Below, piece by piece: positions 13,637 through 25,189 of a DNA stretch of 62,000 nucleotides. Origin of the DNA: Owenia fusiformis (Eukaryota > Annelida > Polychaeta > Sabellida > Oweniidae); assembly GCA_903813345.2 (NCBI GenBank), contig CAIIXF020000580.1, positions 1 to 62,000 on the forward strand. The letters run 5' to 3'. The notes under the pieces are model-generated. The model ran no database searches. It was given only the letters and a program-made list of their open reading frames with translations, and had not been told where the DNA came from. Position 1 is the stretch's first letter. Each line of letters begins with the position of its first letter. A program made the translations under genes and the position numbers.

Positions 13637-14135
13637 CTAAAAGCGTCCGTTAAAAATACACCGAACGGTATTAATGCATGCCATCATTAAAAGATGTCGC
13701 GTCGGTATACCGTCCTGAATTCACGGCAAGGAACGGTTAGAGCGTACGGGGGAATTTCACCGATCTGTAAAAGCGTCCGGTAAAAATGCACCGATCGGTA
13801 AAAGCGTCGGGTATACGGAGATGAGTATACCGTACGTACTGGATTGGGTCATGAAATACCGAACGCTATTACGAAAATTCAGATCGGGTAGTTTAGAAAA
13901 AGCGTCACGGTTTTTGGAAAATAGCGTCACGGTTTTTTTCAAAATCCGTGACGCTTTTTCGAAAAAACCGTGACGCTTTTTTTTCAAATATCGTCAGGCA
14001 AAATTGAGATTGGTCACGTTAAATGAAATAGGTAACGGAATTCCAAGCTATGTACGGTGGTTTATGTGAAAGGGGTCACGGATCCAAATTAGGCACTGGA
14101 TTTTAAAAGCGTGCACCAAAACTACTAATTAGGTA
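13637..14135 (-). repeat. Right TIR with GCGTCACGG hairpins
   Basis: Inverted copy of 7218-7720. GCGTCACGG and CCGTGACGC are again in paired opposite order (13900-13980). Small indels and point changes only. Confidence 0.85.
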
Positions 14136-14154
14136 TAGGTAGGTAAGTAGGAAT

Positions 14155-15905
14155 TTTTGACCGAAAGTCGGATTGAAATTTGGTTTGCAGATTCAGAGTC
14201 CTGAGTAAATTCTACGCTCGTATCATACATTGAATTTTGAGAACTTTTTGTGTTGACCTACTTTCCGGACGCCATTCCTCAAAATCGGTAAGAGTAATCA
14301 AAAAAGACAGTGACATTAATAAAAAGGGCTGTTTCTAAGCTACGTGATGAAAAAAGATAAAGGAATAATGACGAATAGTGACCCAGATAATTGACAGAAT
14401 GCTAGAAATGTAAGATTTAACCCAGTTCTTGACCTTGGCTTTTCAGTGTCCAAATTTTATATTAAAGGAGCTTCGGAGGTCCTCGTCTGTTGTAGGCTTT
14501 CATTTATTTCATTAGTTTCCAGTCTTTATCTCGTATATTTACAATTCATAATTTTCTTGAGCTCCATAGATTTAACAGAGGGATATCATCATGTCGATTT
14601 TTTAAACTTCGAAACATCATAACTTCCGAACCGGAAATCAAATCAAAATTGTGTTTGCAAATTTAGATTCCTGGGAAAATTCTACCCTTATTTCATAACT
14701 CATACATTAAATTTGGAGATTTTTTTTATTTTGACCCACTTTTAGGACGCCATATCTCAAAAATGGGTCAAAATACTTTCTGACGGCAAAAGGCTATCAC
14801 TATTAGCATACTCTTTTCTACCTGTATTCAACATTTTGAAGCAAATCCTAAAAGTGTAGTGCCAGAATCGCAAAAATAAGGAAAAACTATGAATTTGACC
14901 TAGATTTTGACCTAGGCATTTTGGTGTCCAAATATTGAAATTAGGTAGTTTTTGAGGTTCCCTTCTTTTATAGGAATTCATTATCTTAAGCTGTACTCAG
15001 TCTATATCTCGTATTTTACACTTCAAAAAATATTTTTTTCCTTGAATTTCTATCAGGATACCATCAGATCGATTTTTCTCGAAATTTCAAAACGCCATAA
15101 CTTCCGAACGGGAAGGCGGATCGAAATTTAGTTTGCAGATTCGGATTCCTGACAAAATTCTACTACTAATTCATAATTTATACATTGAATTTGGAGAATT
15201 TTTTGTTTTGACCTACTTTCCAGACGCCATATTTCAAAATCAGTAAGAGTTATCAAAAAACGGATGGCACACATATGAAAGGGCTGTTTATAAGCTACAT
15301 GATGAAAAAAAAGATGAAGATGTTTCGATAAATAAGGACGACGATAATTGATAGAATATTGAAAATGTAAAATTTGACCCAGTTCTAGGATAGGATAGGA
15401 TGTAGAATAGGAAGGAAGGATAGGATAGGAAGGAAAGGAAAGAAAGGAAGTATAGGATAGGAAGGAAAGGAAAGAAAGGAAGGATAGATAGGAAGGATAT
15501 GATCAGACAGGATAGGAAGGAAGGATGGATGATTTTTTCTATATATTCTTGCTACTTTTGACTTTCTATCAGGATATCATCAGATCGATTTATCTCGAAA
15601 TTTTCAAAACGCCATAACTTTCGAATTGGAATTTTGTTTGCAGATTCAGATTCCTGAGAAAATTCTACACTTATTTCATAGCTCATATGTTGAATTTGGT
15701 TAACTTTTTAGTTTGACCTACTTTCCGGACGCCATATCTCAAAATCGGTAAAAATAATCAAAAAACGGATGGCATGCGCTCGATTTGTTTTTTTCTAAGC
15801 TACATGATGAAAAAAAAGATGAAGGAGTAACGACAAACAACAACGAAGATAATTGACAGAATGTTGATTTGACCTAGTTCTTGACCTTTGACCTAGATAA
15901 AAATT
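14155..15905 (+). repeat. Tandem array of ~480 bp units
   Basis: About four units starting near 14160, 14625, 15103 and 15612. Shared landmarks: CATAACTTCCGAA, TTTGCAGATTC, TGACCTACTTTCCGGACGCCAT, CTAAGCTACATGATGAAAAAA, GATAATTGACAGAATG, TTGACCTAG. Units are 70-85% alike by eye. Confidence 0.85.
15388..15530. repeat. GGATA/GGAAGGAA microsatellite
   Basis: Purine-rich run (GGATAGGATAGGAAGGAAAGGAAAGAAAGGAAG) inside the third ~480 bp unit. Confidence 0.85.
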
Positions 15906-15949
15906 TGACCTAATTTCCCATAATCCCAGATACATTCCCTAGTTGATCA

Positions 15950-16275
15950 TGTGAGCAGCTTAAAGAGAGAATCAGATATAGCAAGCAGGCTAAACAAAAA
16001 ATTGTTTCAATTTTATAATATTTTTGGCTCATGTCATTCCTTGTCATGTCTATTTTCTAAAAATCACAAAACTGCATACTTTATTCATGGAAAACGAAAG
16101 ATTTTTACAATAATGTACTATTTTTCTATAAGAATGGTTACCATTCTTATTATTTGGGATAATTTAAACATTTTCACCCATTTTTGCACTTTGAATCATT
16201 AATAACTTCACCAATTTACAATACATTGTGAATCTTTTGGGGGATATTGTATTTGATATTGTAAGGAATAGATCG
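15950..16275 (+). repeat. Dispersed repeat, copy 1
   Basis: Counterpart of 23480-23735; ends at the same phrase (ATTGTAAGGAATAGATCG). It lies directly upstream of LINE A and may be part of its 5' region or an unrelated neighbour. Confidence 0.45.
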
Positions 16276-16339
16276 GTATCATCAGCCATCCATCCTGGCC
16301 ATCAGCCAGATGGCATGGAATACGATTATGAAGATGTAG

Positions 16340-17862
16340 ATGCAAACGCAAACAGAAAGCCAAACATTTGAACATATTAAACATTTATGCGGAGGAAAAT
16401 CCCGAGAAGAATTCAAAAGTGAAATATCACGTATTCAATCCTCGGACAAACACCTACGAGATGTAAGATCGAGTCTATTCACCATTACTATTCACCCAAC
16501 AACGTAGGCCCAAGGATATTCCCAGAGGAACACTCAGCAACAGACGTAGCTCAGATAAAATATGCGATGATTGCTACATACTATATCACTTCTTGGAAGG
16601 TGATTGTAATGTGAGTGAAATTAAAACAATACTTAGTTGCAAACAATTCATCAGCAGTGCGCCAACACAAACAAGGGCAAATGAAAACGACAATTCACCG
16701 TCTGAGACACTACTAACCCAAATCCTCTCCTTGAAGGATATTGTTAGAGAAATTCAGGTAGAATCCAATGAAAATATATGTAGCCTTAAGAAGCAAATAC
16801 GTGAAATCAGTTCAAAAAATCAGAATGAAATCATTTCTCTGAAACAAAAAGAGCAGAACCTCCGCGACAATATCGCACAACTTAAGACGGAGCTGAGACT
16901 ACTTAAACAATCGTCTAATGAAAAAGATGATACGGTACGAGCTCTAGAGGAAATCATAAAACTGAAAGATATCTTACTGTCCAAAAAGATAGCAAGTATT
17001 GAAAAAAAACAGCCTAACATGCATAACAAAGAACAAGAAATCACCCCCTCCTGCAACTAATCCCAACGAAACACCGAAGCAACAAACCGAAGAAGAACAA
17101 CAAAACAGGCGTGAACACAATCAAAACCATACACATGATAATGGTGACAATAGCAAAACAATGGCACGTGAACGACAGCGATATCTTTCTGCGCAATGCT
17201 CAACATCAAGACAAAATGAACGCGAAAATTTACCAGAAATAAAAAGTTCAACCATGGAACTCACAAGACCAAGCAATGGCGCTGCCGACACACCTGTTAA
17301 TACAGAGAACAACAAGCCTGAACAACACCACACATTGTCTACGAGTGGCTCGACTAAGCCTAATAAAACTACAAATCAGATGAAAACCACCAAAGAAACC
17401 ATAAATTCACAAGTCTCGGAAGCAACAACGATCCCTTCACGAATAACCTACAGGTCCAGCAAAACAACCCCTAAGACATCCTATGATGAAAGCATTGGCG
17501 ACTGGCCATCGAACTCATTTCCGTTGGATGATTATGACGATGGGTTCGAAGGCGCCAAACCAAGACGGAAAGTTAAATGGCTAGTGCTATCCAGAATCAA
17601 CTCACGTCTCTCGTGGCCTGATCTCCAAAATGAAATCATTAAATACGCACAACGTAAAAATGTTGAATTAGCATTCGCTAGGCATTTAAAATCAGGTGAC
17701 GTAAGAAAATCATACAGTCTCAAATGGTATACTCTTTGCATCAATGTTAACACAAATGACTGTGACTCAGCTCTAAGGAAAGACTTCTGGCCTGAGAATA
17801 TTATTTGTAGAGAATGGATCAGTGACCATGAGGAATCTTCACATACATCTATATGGGAGTAA
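16340..17862 (+). pseudogene. LINE A ORF1 (frameshifted)
   Basis: Coding is spread over three frames: ATG at 16340 to about 16465, then 16467-17060, then about 17043-17862. The first parts give a charged start, a CDDC pair and a long Leu/Lys/Glu coiled coil (16740-16990). The last gives a Pro/Asn/Thr-rich linker, an acidic patch (DDYDDGFEG) and a C-terminal domain with KVKWLVLSRINSRLSWPDL and DFWPENIICREWI, as in LINE ORF1 nucleic-acid-binding proteins. ORF1 ends by overlapping the ORF2 ATG (ATGGGAGTAA), a usual two-ORF LINE layout. The frameshifts make it a relic. Confidence 0.75.
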
Positions 17863-18479
17863 AACCAAAGTTATCATTATGTAATATGTTACACGTAGTC
17901 TTTTTGGTATTAATCAGTCATAGCATATCCTCATACGCGACATCTATTAATATGCATAAGCAAACAAGTGAACTTAGGTTATTTTGCTGGAATTCACAAG
18001 GAATAATGTATGGTGCACCATATATATCGGAACACCTGAAGTCAGTCGACATTGCAGTGATCACTGAACACTGGTTACATTCAGATTCAATTAATTTCTG
18101 TAATACACTAGATTTAGATTCAAGTAATGTAATCACAGACCATCGTCTCAATGTAGATAATCCAAAAAGGCCACATGGTATAGGGGGAGTTTGTATAATA
18201 TATAGAAAATCACTATATGCTAAGCATATTAAATTGAATTTCGAATCTGATAGGATTTGTGAAATTGAATTGACCGTCAATGGAAATGATACACTTTTTA
18301 TTTTCGGTGAGTACATGCCATCGACCAAGAGTTCAATTCCCCGAATATAAAGAATGTCTCAATCTTTTAGATGATTTATATAATATATATAGCCCAAAGG
18401 GCAATATAATTCTGTGCGGCGATTTCAATGCACATTTGTCCAGAGATATCTGCCCTAGAATACAAGGGACCAGTAATTA
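17853..18479 (+). pseudogene. LINE A ORF2, N-terminal endonuclease part
   Basis: APE-type endonuclease: FCWNSQG (first motif), then VDIAVITEHW with the catalytic Glu, then ILCGDFNAH. One frameshift near 18310-18340 moves the coding from the frame of 17853 to the frame of 18280. The frame is then cut at 18479 by the 10.3 kb TA element and resumes at 28826. The endonuclease and the reverse transcriptase (RT) downstream identify a non-LTR retrotransposon; I do not assign a clade. Confidence 0.8.
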
Positions 18480-18539
18480 CCCAGCAAACAGTGACGTCCA
18501 TGTAACGTCACTCATATGTGGTATATAAGTTCACTGGAG

Positions 18540-19600
18540 ACGTTGTATATTTCCGTTATATAAACGTCAAAGCAACGTAAAATTGTGACATTCAGCAAAA
18601 CGTCGGTGGATGGTTAAAAAAAGACGTTGTAGTAATGTGTTAGTAAAGTTCGAAATTTGTGCTGGTGTGAAAAACGTAACAATGACGTTGAATTTTTACC
18701 AGTTTGGTTCATTTGCAACGTAATATAAACGGTAAAATTTAACGTTGTCGTAACGTTTTTTAAATGTGTAAAATATTTGTAAGTGCAGGAAACATTACAA
18801 AGACGTTGCAGTTCTCACCAAATTGTTTCATTTGCTACGTAATATAAACGGTAAAATTTGACGTTGTCGTAACGTGTTTTAAATGTGAAAGATATTTGTA
18901 AGTGTAGAAAACGTTACAAAGACGTTGTGTTCTCACCAAATTTGGTACATTTGCTACGTAATGTAAACAGTAAAATTTGACGTTGTCGTAACGTACTTGT
19001 TTTAAATGTGAAAGATATTTGTAAGTGTAGAAAACGTTACAAAGACGTTGCAGTTCTCACCAAATTGTTACATTTGCTACGTAATATAAACAGTAAAATT
19101 TGACGTTGTCGTAACGTGTTTTAAATGTGAAAGATAATTGTAAGTCTAGGAAACGTTACAAAGTCCTTGTTTTCCCACCAAATTGGTTCATTTGCCACGT
19201 AGTGAAAATGGCTAATTGTAACGTTGTCAAAACATGGTTTGAATGTGAAAAATATTTGTAATTGTAACACACGTTACAAAGACGTCATTTTCTGACCAAA
19301 ATGGTTCATTTTCAACGTAGTGCAAACGGTTAATTTCAACGTTGTCGAAACGTGTTTTCAATTGAAATGTAAAAAAATATTTGTAAGTGCAGGAAACGTT
19401 ACAAAAAGACGCTATGTCCTCACGAAATTGGTTTATTTGCAACGTTGTCGAAACAGTTAATTTTGACGTTGACGAAACGGGGTTTAAACGTGAAAAATAC
19501 ATATACATGTATGTGAAAAAGAACGTGACAAAGACGTTGTGGTCTCAACAAATTCGTTTAATTTGTGACGTGAAGTAAATGTTAAATATATAACGAATAT
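18540..19600. repeat. Left ~120 bp ACGT-rich tandem array
   Basis: About eight units; GTAAGTG-AG-AAACGTTACAAAGACGTT recurs near 18779, 18899, 19021, 19140, 19258 and 19384, spacing 118-126 bp. Units also share TTTGCTACGTAATATAAAC and TTTGACGTTGTCGTAACGT. Divergence grows toward both ends. Confidence 0.85.
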
Positions 19601-19604
19601 ACAT

Positions 19605-19980
19605 GTATGCCTCGAGTTGTGGTAACTTTAAATACTGATCGGTGGAGGCACAGGCATATGTTGGCTCACACAGATGAACTTAACGTGGTAATTGAGAGTG
19701 AGAGTGGAAATATGATGTAAAGAAAACGTTTCTCCGACGTTGTAATTTTGCCATTGGTTATTGCTGACAAAAGTCTGACGTTCTGTCCCGGGGGGTTCAT
19801 TCCAATATACCTCTTAATACCTATGTGCCGCGCCAAAGACCCCCTTTTTGAGCATTTTTTCCATGTCAATTTCCTCTCAAAATTGGAAGTTTCCATGTAT
19901 TATTCCTCTCAGAGTTATAAAATTCCATATTTTCTTCCTCTGAACTTCATAGATGTCCATGTCGACTTCCTCTGGAGCTT
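19605..19980. other. Unassigned stretch between repeat units
   Basis: Unique-looking AT-rich sequence with a few ACGT motifs early on and short phrases repeated imperfectly (CATGTCAATTTCCTCT, CATGTCGACTTCCTCT). No protein recognised. Confidence 0.3.
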
Positions 19981-19981
19981 G

Positions 19982-20154
19982 CCGGTGTAAAAGAAATTAT
20001 GGTCCCCTGGGGATTATGGTCCCCTTTCTTAAAGGCCCTTACTGGCCCCGATTGTGGATACGATAATAAGGGAGAGTTGTATTTAGGTCACCATATAAAT
20101 CAATGGAAAGTAGGACCATAATTTGATAGGACCTCCTACCCTTTTACACCGGGA
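19982..20154. mobile_element. Small TIR element (MITE-like)
   Basis: About 173 bp bounded by CCGGTGTAAAAG and CTTTTACACCGG, with further inner complement (TTATGGTCC near 20000 against GGACCATAA near 20110). The target duplication is not clear. Confidence 0.5.
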
Positions 20155-20940
20155 CTAAAGTTTGCGAATTATCGGTAAATTGACTAAAACTCCACTCTTC
20201 CGGCGATTTGTCAGACCTCGGGACAAAAATTTTAGTCCCTTTCGACAAGGGCGAGCGTTACAAACGGAAAGTACATCGTTCGCAAATTTGATGTATTTCT
20301 CGTTCGGCTTTTTATCGTATTCTGTTCTATCAACCAATAGAAATAGAGGAATTCCCGCGTCGAAATCAACATGGAGGACAGTTCCAAGTTCAAGAATATT
20401 GCTGCTTAAAAGCAACTTGGGAGCCGTACTGCCAGCTTTCGAAGGTAAGAATGATGCATGCATGTTACACAATCACCAAAGGTTAAAATGAAAGCATTCC
20501 ATGGCCGGTACTTGCAGCGAGAACACAAATAATCTCATGTGAAAGTTGGGATCGTTTCAATTTTCAAAATTTTTGTCAGTTGAAATTAGACTTTTGAATA
20601 TTCTGATATTTGAATCGATGTTATTGATTTTCAATTTCATCACGATTTTCAATCATAATTCCTGGTTCATAATTTTCGTTAGGTCAATTACAAGGGGTCC
20701 AGGGGTCAATTAACCATCAGCGACTTTCAAGTCAGATCCGGTCCCTGGGATCTGGCGCAGAGGTGTTGATTGGATGGTGAAGTGTTTATGGCAAATGGTT
20801 TATGCAGTTATCTTAATCTTGATGGTGATCTCTGTTAGATCATGGTTAGATCTACCTCTTTCAAAGAATAGACATTGCCCGGGGAGTCAGTGATTGCCTT
20901 TAGCCTGATAGATAATCATGATGGCAGAAATACAGAAATA
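20155..20940. other. Unassigned stretch inside the TA element
   Basis: 20160-20490 is open on both strands but matches no family I know. A possible donor (AAG|GTAAGAATG) sits near 20445 after an open stretch. The rest is AT-rich without recognisable features. Confidence 0.25.
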
Positions 20941-21209
20941 CACAAACATGTATCAGTTTCATATGCTTTAGAAAATGTACATGTTTGCGAACAAATAGTT
21001 CAGAAGACAATAGAATCGTCGATTTAATTCCTCACTTAAGTTACATAAACGGTTTTTCGAAAAACAGTTAAGATCTGCACTTTTAACCCGAACCGTTTGT
21101 GTAACTTAAGTGAGGAATTAAATCGATGATTCTGTTGTCTTCTGAGCTATGCCTATTTTTCGCAAACATGTTCATTTTCTAAAACATATGATGCTGATAC
21201 ATGTTTGTG
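20941..21209. mobile_element. Long hairpin (foldback MITE)
   Basis: Arms 20941-21054 and 21091-21209, about 85-90% complementary over ~115 bp. The inner part matches closely around TTAATTCCTCACTTAAGTTA and its complement. The loop is ~36 bp. A transcript would be a long double-stranded RNA. Confidence 0.8.
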
Positions 21210-21589
21210 AGAAAAAATGTTGTGGGGATTCTGCCTACAATGCGTGAAATAAGGAAAAAAGAAAATCGTACCTTCGACGTTCCGACATTTTGTTACCAAA
21301 ATGAACCGTTTCGGTAACCAGTGTAATGGAGCGGATCACCAGTGAATAGATAGCATACTATATTTAGGGAGTTCTTTAATTTTTTTGAAAATAACATGGC
21401 AGAGAAGCATTGAAATATGAGGTCACAGATATGATAGCTAAACTACAAAACAAACTAAAATAAACAAAAGTAAGAACATGTATAAATGTTTCTATTTTTA
21501 CATGTTCTGGTTCAATGTGGTCCTTTAATTGCTTATTTTTTAGATTCAGAGAAGTTCCAAACATTCAAAATTTTACTGTAATCTCATCT

Positions 21590-21750
21590 ACTCTACGACC
21601 CCCACTTAAATTTGTAAAAAACATAAGTGGGGGTAACCAAACTCGTCTGGCCCTGTTATCCACTCCCTGATTCTGAAATGTCGTAGACCAACAACGTCAG
21701 GCGTAGATAACTGGGCCATACAGGTTTTTGTTAAAGTGGGGGTAGAATGC
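21590..21750. repeat. Short inverted repeats around CCCCCACTT
   Basis: GACCCCCACTTA is followed by TAAGTGGGGGTA within 40 bp, and AAAGTGGGGGTAGA recurs at the right edge. Probably a small foldback element; its edges are uncertain. Confidence 0.35.
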
Positions 21751-21939
21751 GATAAATCGCATGATGAATGGTCTCTCTAAAAATTCTCTTATTTTTAACA
21801 TGGGAAATCGTCACTTCAGCAAATTCACATGTCATTTATTTATGTTCCAAAATTCACCCTATGCAGACAGAGCCTGTGGGAAATATTGGTTGCGGAGCAA
21901 ATGAGCGGAGGGTGCTGAGCTAACGGTCATTTTTGAAAA

Positions 21940-22085
21940 AATTCTTTCAAAATCATGCAGTTTTCACCATTTTGAGCACTTCTCAAGTGATTTTGTCCAT
22001 ATTTGGGCCAAAATTGTCAAATGTGAACCCCCCTGGAAATTTTTGAAAAATGAACCCCCCTTGGCAAATCCTGGCTACGGGCCTG
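21940..22085. repeat. Dispersed repeat ending GGCTACGGGCCTG
   Basis: Matches 13245-13323 in the opposite orientation over TCTTTCAAAATCATGCAG and TCACCATTTTGAGCACTTCTC. The right edge shares TGGCTACGGGCCTG with 10003-10016 and 13310-13323. Confidence 0.55.
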
Positions 22086-22269
22086 ATTATTATTGATATT
22101 TATATTTTTTAATCGAAATGGTGTTTGTTATAAGCACACGCCTTTTAACAATTGATAGAGACTGAAAAGTGTATTTCATCTTCAGCAAATCTGAAATTAA
22201 GCTTTGTTTTTATTGATCGAATTCAATGAAAGTTAATTTCTTTTAAGTTAAGTTAACTTTTATCAGCCT

Positions 22270-22925
22270 TTAAAAAAACTACTATTGTCATCTGTTTTTC
22301 CATCTTAGTGTACAATAGTTCTCTACTCTGTTTTCAGAAGTAGGAGATGAACCAGATTTTTGTAGCTTTCATCCATGATAACCCTGAGACCTTGTTGGTT
22401 GTGTTTAGATGATGGTGTTTCATACTAATCAGGTATATTATTTCATCGTTTGATTTAATTAACTTGCATCATTTGTGGCTCTTTGCTTCAGAAAGTATTC
22501 ATTTGTATTTAATGCAGTTATTATTTAACTTTCACAGTTTCACAGCAAATGAGATACTGTAAATTGCTTTAATTTGGTGCTATTTAATTTGGCGCCCTGT
22601 GCAAATTTTAAAAGTATGACTGCTATATAATTAAGTTCTTTTAAAAGGTTTGAACTTAATCCTGATTGACACAATGTTAAAACATCTCAGTAGATTTACT
22701 CATCATATTCACAATTTAAAGGTCTTATCTTAATCAATACAATTTGAAATAAAAGTATAAAATAAAGTAACAGTCTTTTAAAGTACTACTATTGTCCTCT
22801 ATTTTCCCATCTACCTATTCTGTTTTCAGGATTGTTGTAGCCTTCACCCATGATAACCCTGAGATGATTTTGGCTGTGTTGAGATGAGTGGTGTTATGCT
22901 AATCAGGTAGGCCTATATTATTTCT
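22270..22925. repeat. Pair of duplicated segments
   Basis: 22270-22445 and 22775-22925 share ACTACTATTGTC, CTGTTTTCAG, CATGATAACCCTGAGA, TTGGTTGTGTT against TTGGCTGTGTT, and CTAATCAGGTA in the same order and direction. The CTGTTTTCAG and CAGGTA phrases look like splice sites around a short block, but no shared open frame is convincing. Confidence 0.5.
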
Positions 22926-23165
22926 AGAGGTGTCACACTGACCCGAAGTTGACCTGCCATATTTTATCTCAGAAAGTTAAGAGTCATTCTCAGGTATCTA
23001 CTTTCCTACCGTTCCAACATTTCAAATTATTATCCAATAGAATATTTTAATAAATAGATCTCTAGTTAAATCATTGGATGAAGATTATGAGAAGGAATGT
23101 TTTGGCTATATGATTCTACTGTAGAAATACAAAAGGATAGTACAAAAAGCTACTAGGGATCTATA

Positions 23166-23945
23166 AACAGATGAGCATAGGGATTGTTTTACCCCAGAGT
23201 AGTCCCAAAAAGTCTCCTGAGACAAAGATCAGATCTGGTGGAAGAAAGATTACACCCTCAGGTGCATTTTCAGATAACCAACTAATAAAATGTTTATACT
23301 ACAAGTCTCTAAAATATTTCAGACAAACTAGCAGTACAAGCAGAATGGAACATTTGACGGTTTGGAAGTTAGGCAGTCTAGAGTCCTCTGAGCTTGGGGA
23401 GTTGCGAGGAAAGTGACTTCGGTAAGTCCAGGTTAATCTATTATTCATTATAGAAGTATTTTATATATATTAAGTTTACAGCAGAATCAAATCTAGCAAG
23501 ATCCTTGTCATTCTATTCTAAAAATATAAAGTGCAGACTTTACTTCAGGAATACTAGAGTATTTTACCAAAGAATTTTACAATTATGTATTTTATTTTAT
23601 ATATATGGCTTCCATATTTATATTTGGAAGAATTTAAAAATTTTCCCGATTTTCGCACTTTTAATCCTCAATAACTTACTGATTTACAACACATTGTAGA
23701 CCTTTGAGACATATTGTATCTGAGATTGTAAAGAATAGATCGCTAGCTCAATTTTGGTTGAAAATGACACTGCAAAATATACAGAGTGGGTATGGGTATA
23801 CAGGTTACATTTCATACTTTTCAATAGATTGATTTTTTCCAGGAAAATGTCCAAAAACAAGCAGAAATGGCAATGTGTTAAACATGCAACCAGGGAAACA
23901 ACGACTGAGCTGTACAAGTCATTTGAAAAAACATTTGGAAAGTGA
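23166..23945 (+). other. Exon-like fragments, possible captured gene pieces
   Basis: 23171-23416 is open (starts MSIGIVLPQSSPKKSPE). ATATTTCAG before about 23323 and G|GTAAGTCC near 23422 could bound an exon, but the best frame stops just before the donor. 23843-23945 follows TTTTTCCAG and is open to a stop, Lys-rich (KMSKNKQKWQC). A dispersed repeat separates them. No family recognised. Confidence 0.25.
23480..23735 (+). repeat. Dispersed repeat, copy 2
   Basis: Shares order and wording with 15950-16275: TTTGCACTTT/TTCGCACTTTTAATC, AATAACTT, GATTTACAACACATTGTAGA, GAGATTGTAAAGAATAGATCG. Both copies end at the same phrase. Roughly 70% identity by eye. Confidence 0.5.
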
Positions 23946-24422
23946 TGAGGACCAATGAGAGCTCATGCTTTCAAGGAAAAATGAACACTTAGCATAAACA
24001 ATATCTGTTCCGAGAAGCAAGCCAGTTTGAATTAAATTTTTACCTCTATGACAAGTAACGGGACAGTACTTTTAAGATTGCATAGATATAATGGCTTCAT
24101 ATCTGAAACATGCAACTTAAAATGGTCATTATTGCTTTTTGAAAATCAATACCATGTTAACTAATAGAGCATTTGTTCAAGCTCAAATTAGAATATTTAT
24201 TCATTCCCGTTCAGAAAAATAACAATATAACCCCTAAACAGTTAGGCTATAGATAATTACATTCATAGTAAAGGGGGTGAATAGATCTGCCGAGATCTGG
24301 GCACAATCTCGGAAATGAAATATCGAAATATCATCAAAGTTAATCCCATACTTAGTAGTGTTATAGGTAAATAACATGCGGGAATATAATTGATATCTGA
24401 GTTGAGCGGGAGATATACAAGG

Positions 24423-24560
24423 GTTATGTACTGGGAGGTTTTGGATACAGGTTTTATCCCAAGGGAAATATGTGTATATCCCGACGGACCGCAGGGACCA
24501 AGGGATATACACATATTTCCCGAGGGATAAACCCTGTATCCAAAACCGACCGTACATAAC
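24423..24560. mobile_element. Near-perfect hairpin element
   Basis: Arms 24423-24483 and 24501-24560. GTTATGTAC-GG-GGTTTTGGATACAGG at the left is complemented by CCTGTATCCAAAACC-ACCGTACATAAC at the right, and ATATGTGTATATCCC by GGGATATACACATAT. The loop is ~17 bp. Few mismatches imply a recent origin. Confidence 0.8.
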
Positions 24561-25189
24561 AGATGTATTTCATACCTACTGATGTTCTTGGTACGTCATA
24601 TACCTTATAAAGTTCCAAAATTCAAAAATATACTTAAGATACACATTTTCTTAGTGTTTTAAAGTGGTTTTTAAGTTTCTGAGATTATCAAACTCATAAA
24701 TGTGAAAATCTTTTTTTTTAAAATGTGAAAAAAAATTTGGGGAAAAATGGGAAATTTCAATGCATATTTAATTCTCATAATCTACTAAGTATAGGATAAA
24801 TCAGTTATTAAATGCTCGATTTTTGATACAGTGTATATCCCTCAGTAAATACAATATAGTCACGATTTATTAGTTAAAATATGCCTAATTCAATTTTAAG
24901 ACAAGCCAGAACGGCAAATCTCCCCTGCCCCTTAACCGTTTAGGGGTTAATAAAATACTCAATAAATTTTATTAACGATAGGATAGATTTTTGATAGATG
25001 ACATACGAGACTGTAATTATATTTAAGTTCAATTCTGTGTGTCAATATTGTCTATTTGGATGCTCAAAAAAGTTCTTGTGTATTAACTCATTAATTATTG
25101 GAAAAACAATATACATTTGTTAATAAGTCAAAGCATAAGTTAGTTGTGTTTTACCTTCACATGTGAAAATGTTAGGCTTAGTGTGTTAT
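24561..25189. other. Unassigned AT-rich stretch
   Basis: No open frame, repeat or hairpin of note. ACGT motifs are absent until about 25270, so it marks the edge of the satellite block. Confidence 0.3.

Larger units (their letters stand above)
7218..14135. mobile_element. 6.9 kb element with ~500 bp terminal inverted repeats
   Basis: Left TIR 7218-7720, right TIR 13637-14135, about 93% identical by eye. The outermost phrase is TACCTAATT(T)AGTAGTTTTGGTGCACGC. Inside are a 1.5 kb repeat, a 108 bp MITE and a 3 kb A/C-rich block. No transposase or polymerase recognised. TIR length recalls Polinton-like or other large DNA transposons, but the signature genes are missing, so it is non-autonomous or something else. 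A target duplication is not resolved because the flank is repetitive. Confidence 0.85.

Noticed and set aside
7218-14135. Polinton/Maverick
   Set aside because: TIR length fits, but no polymerase B, integrase, protease or capsid-like frame is present and the element is far shorter than usual.
20155-20491. Overlapping open frames on both strands
   Set aside because: Neither translates to a recognisable protein; kept only as an unassigned stretch.
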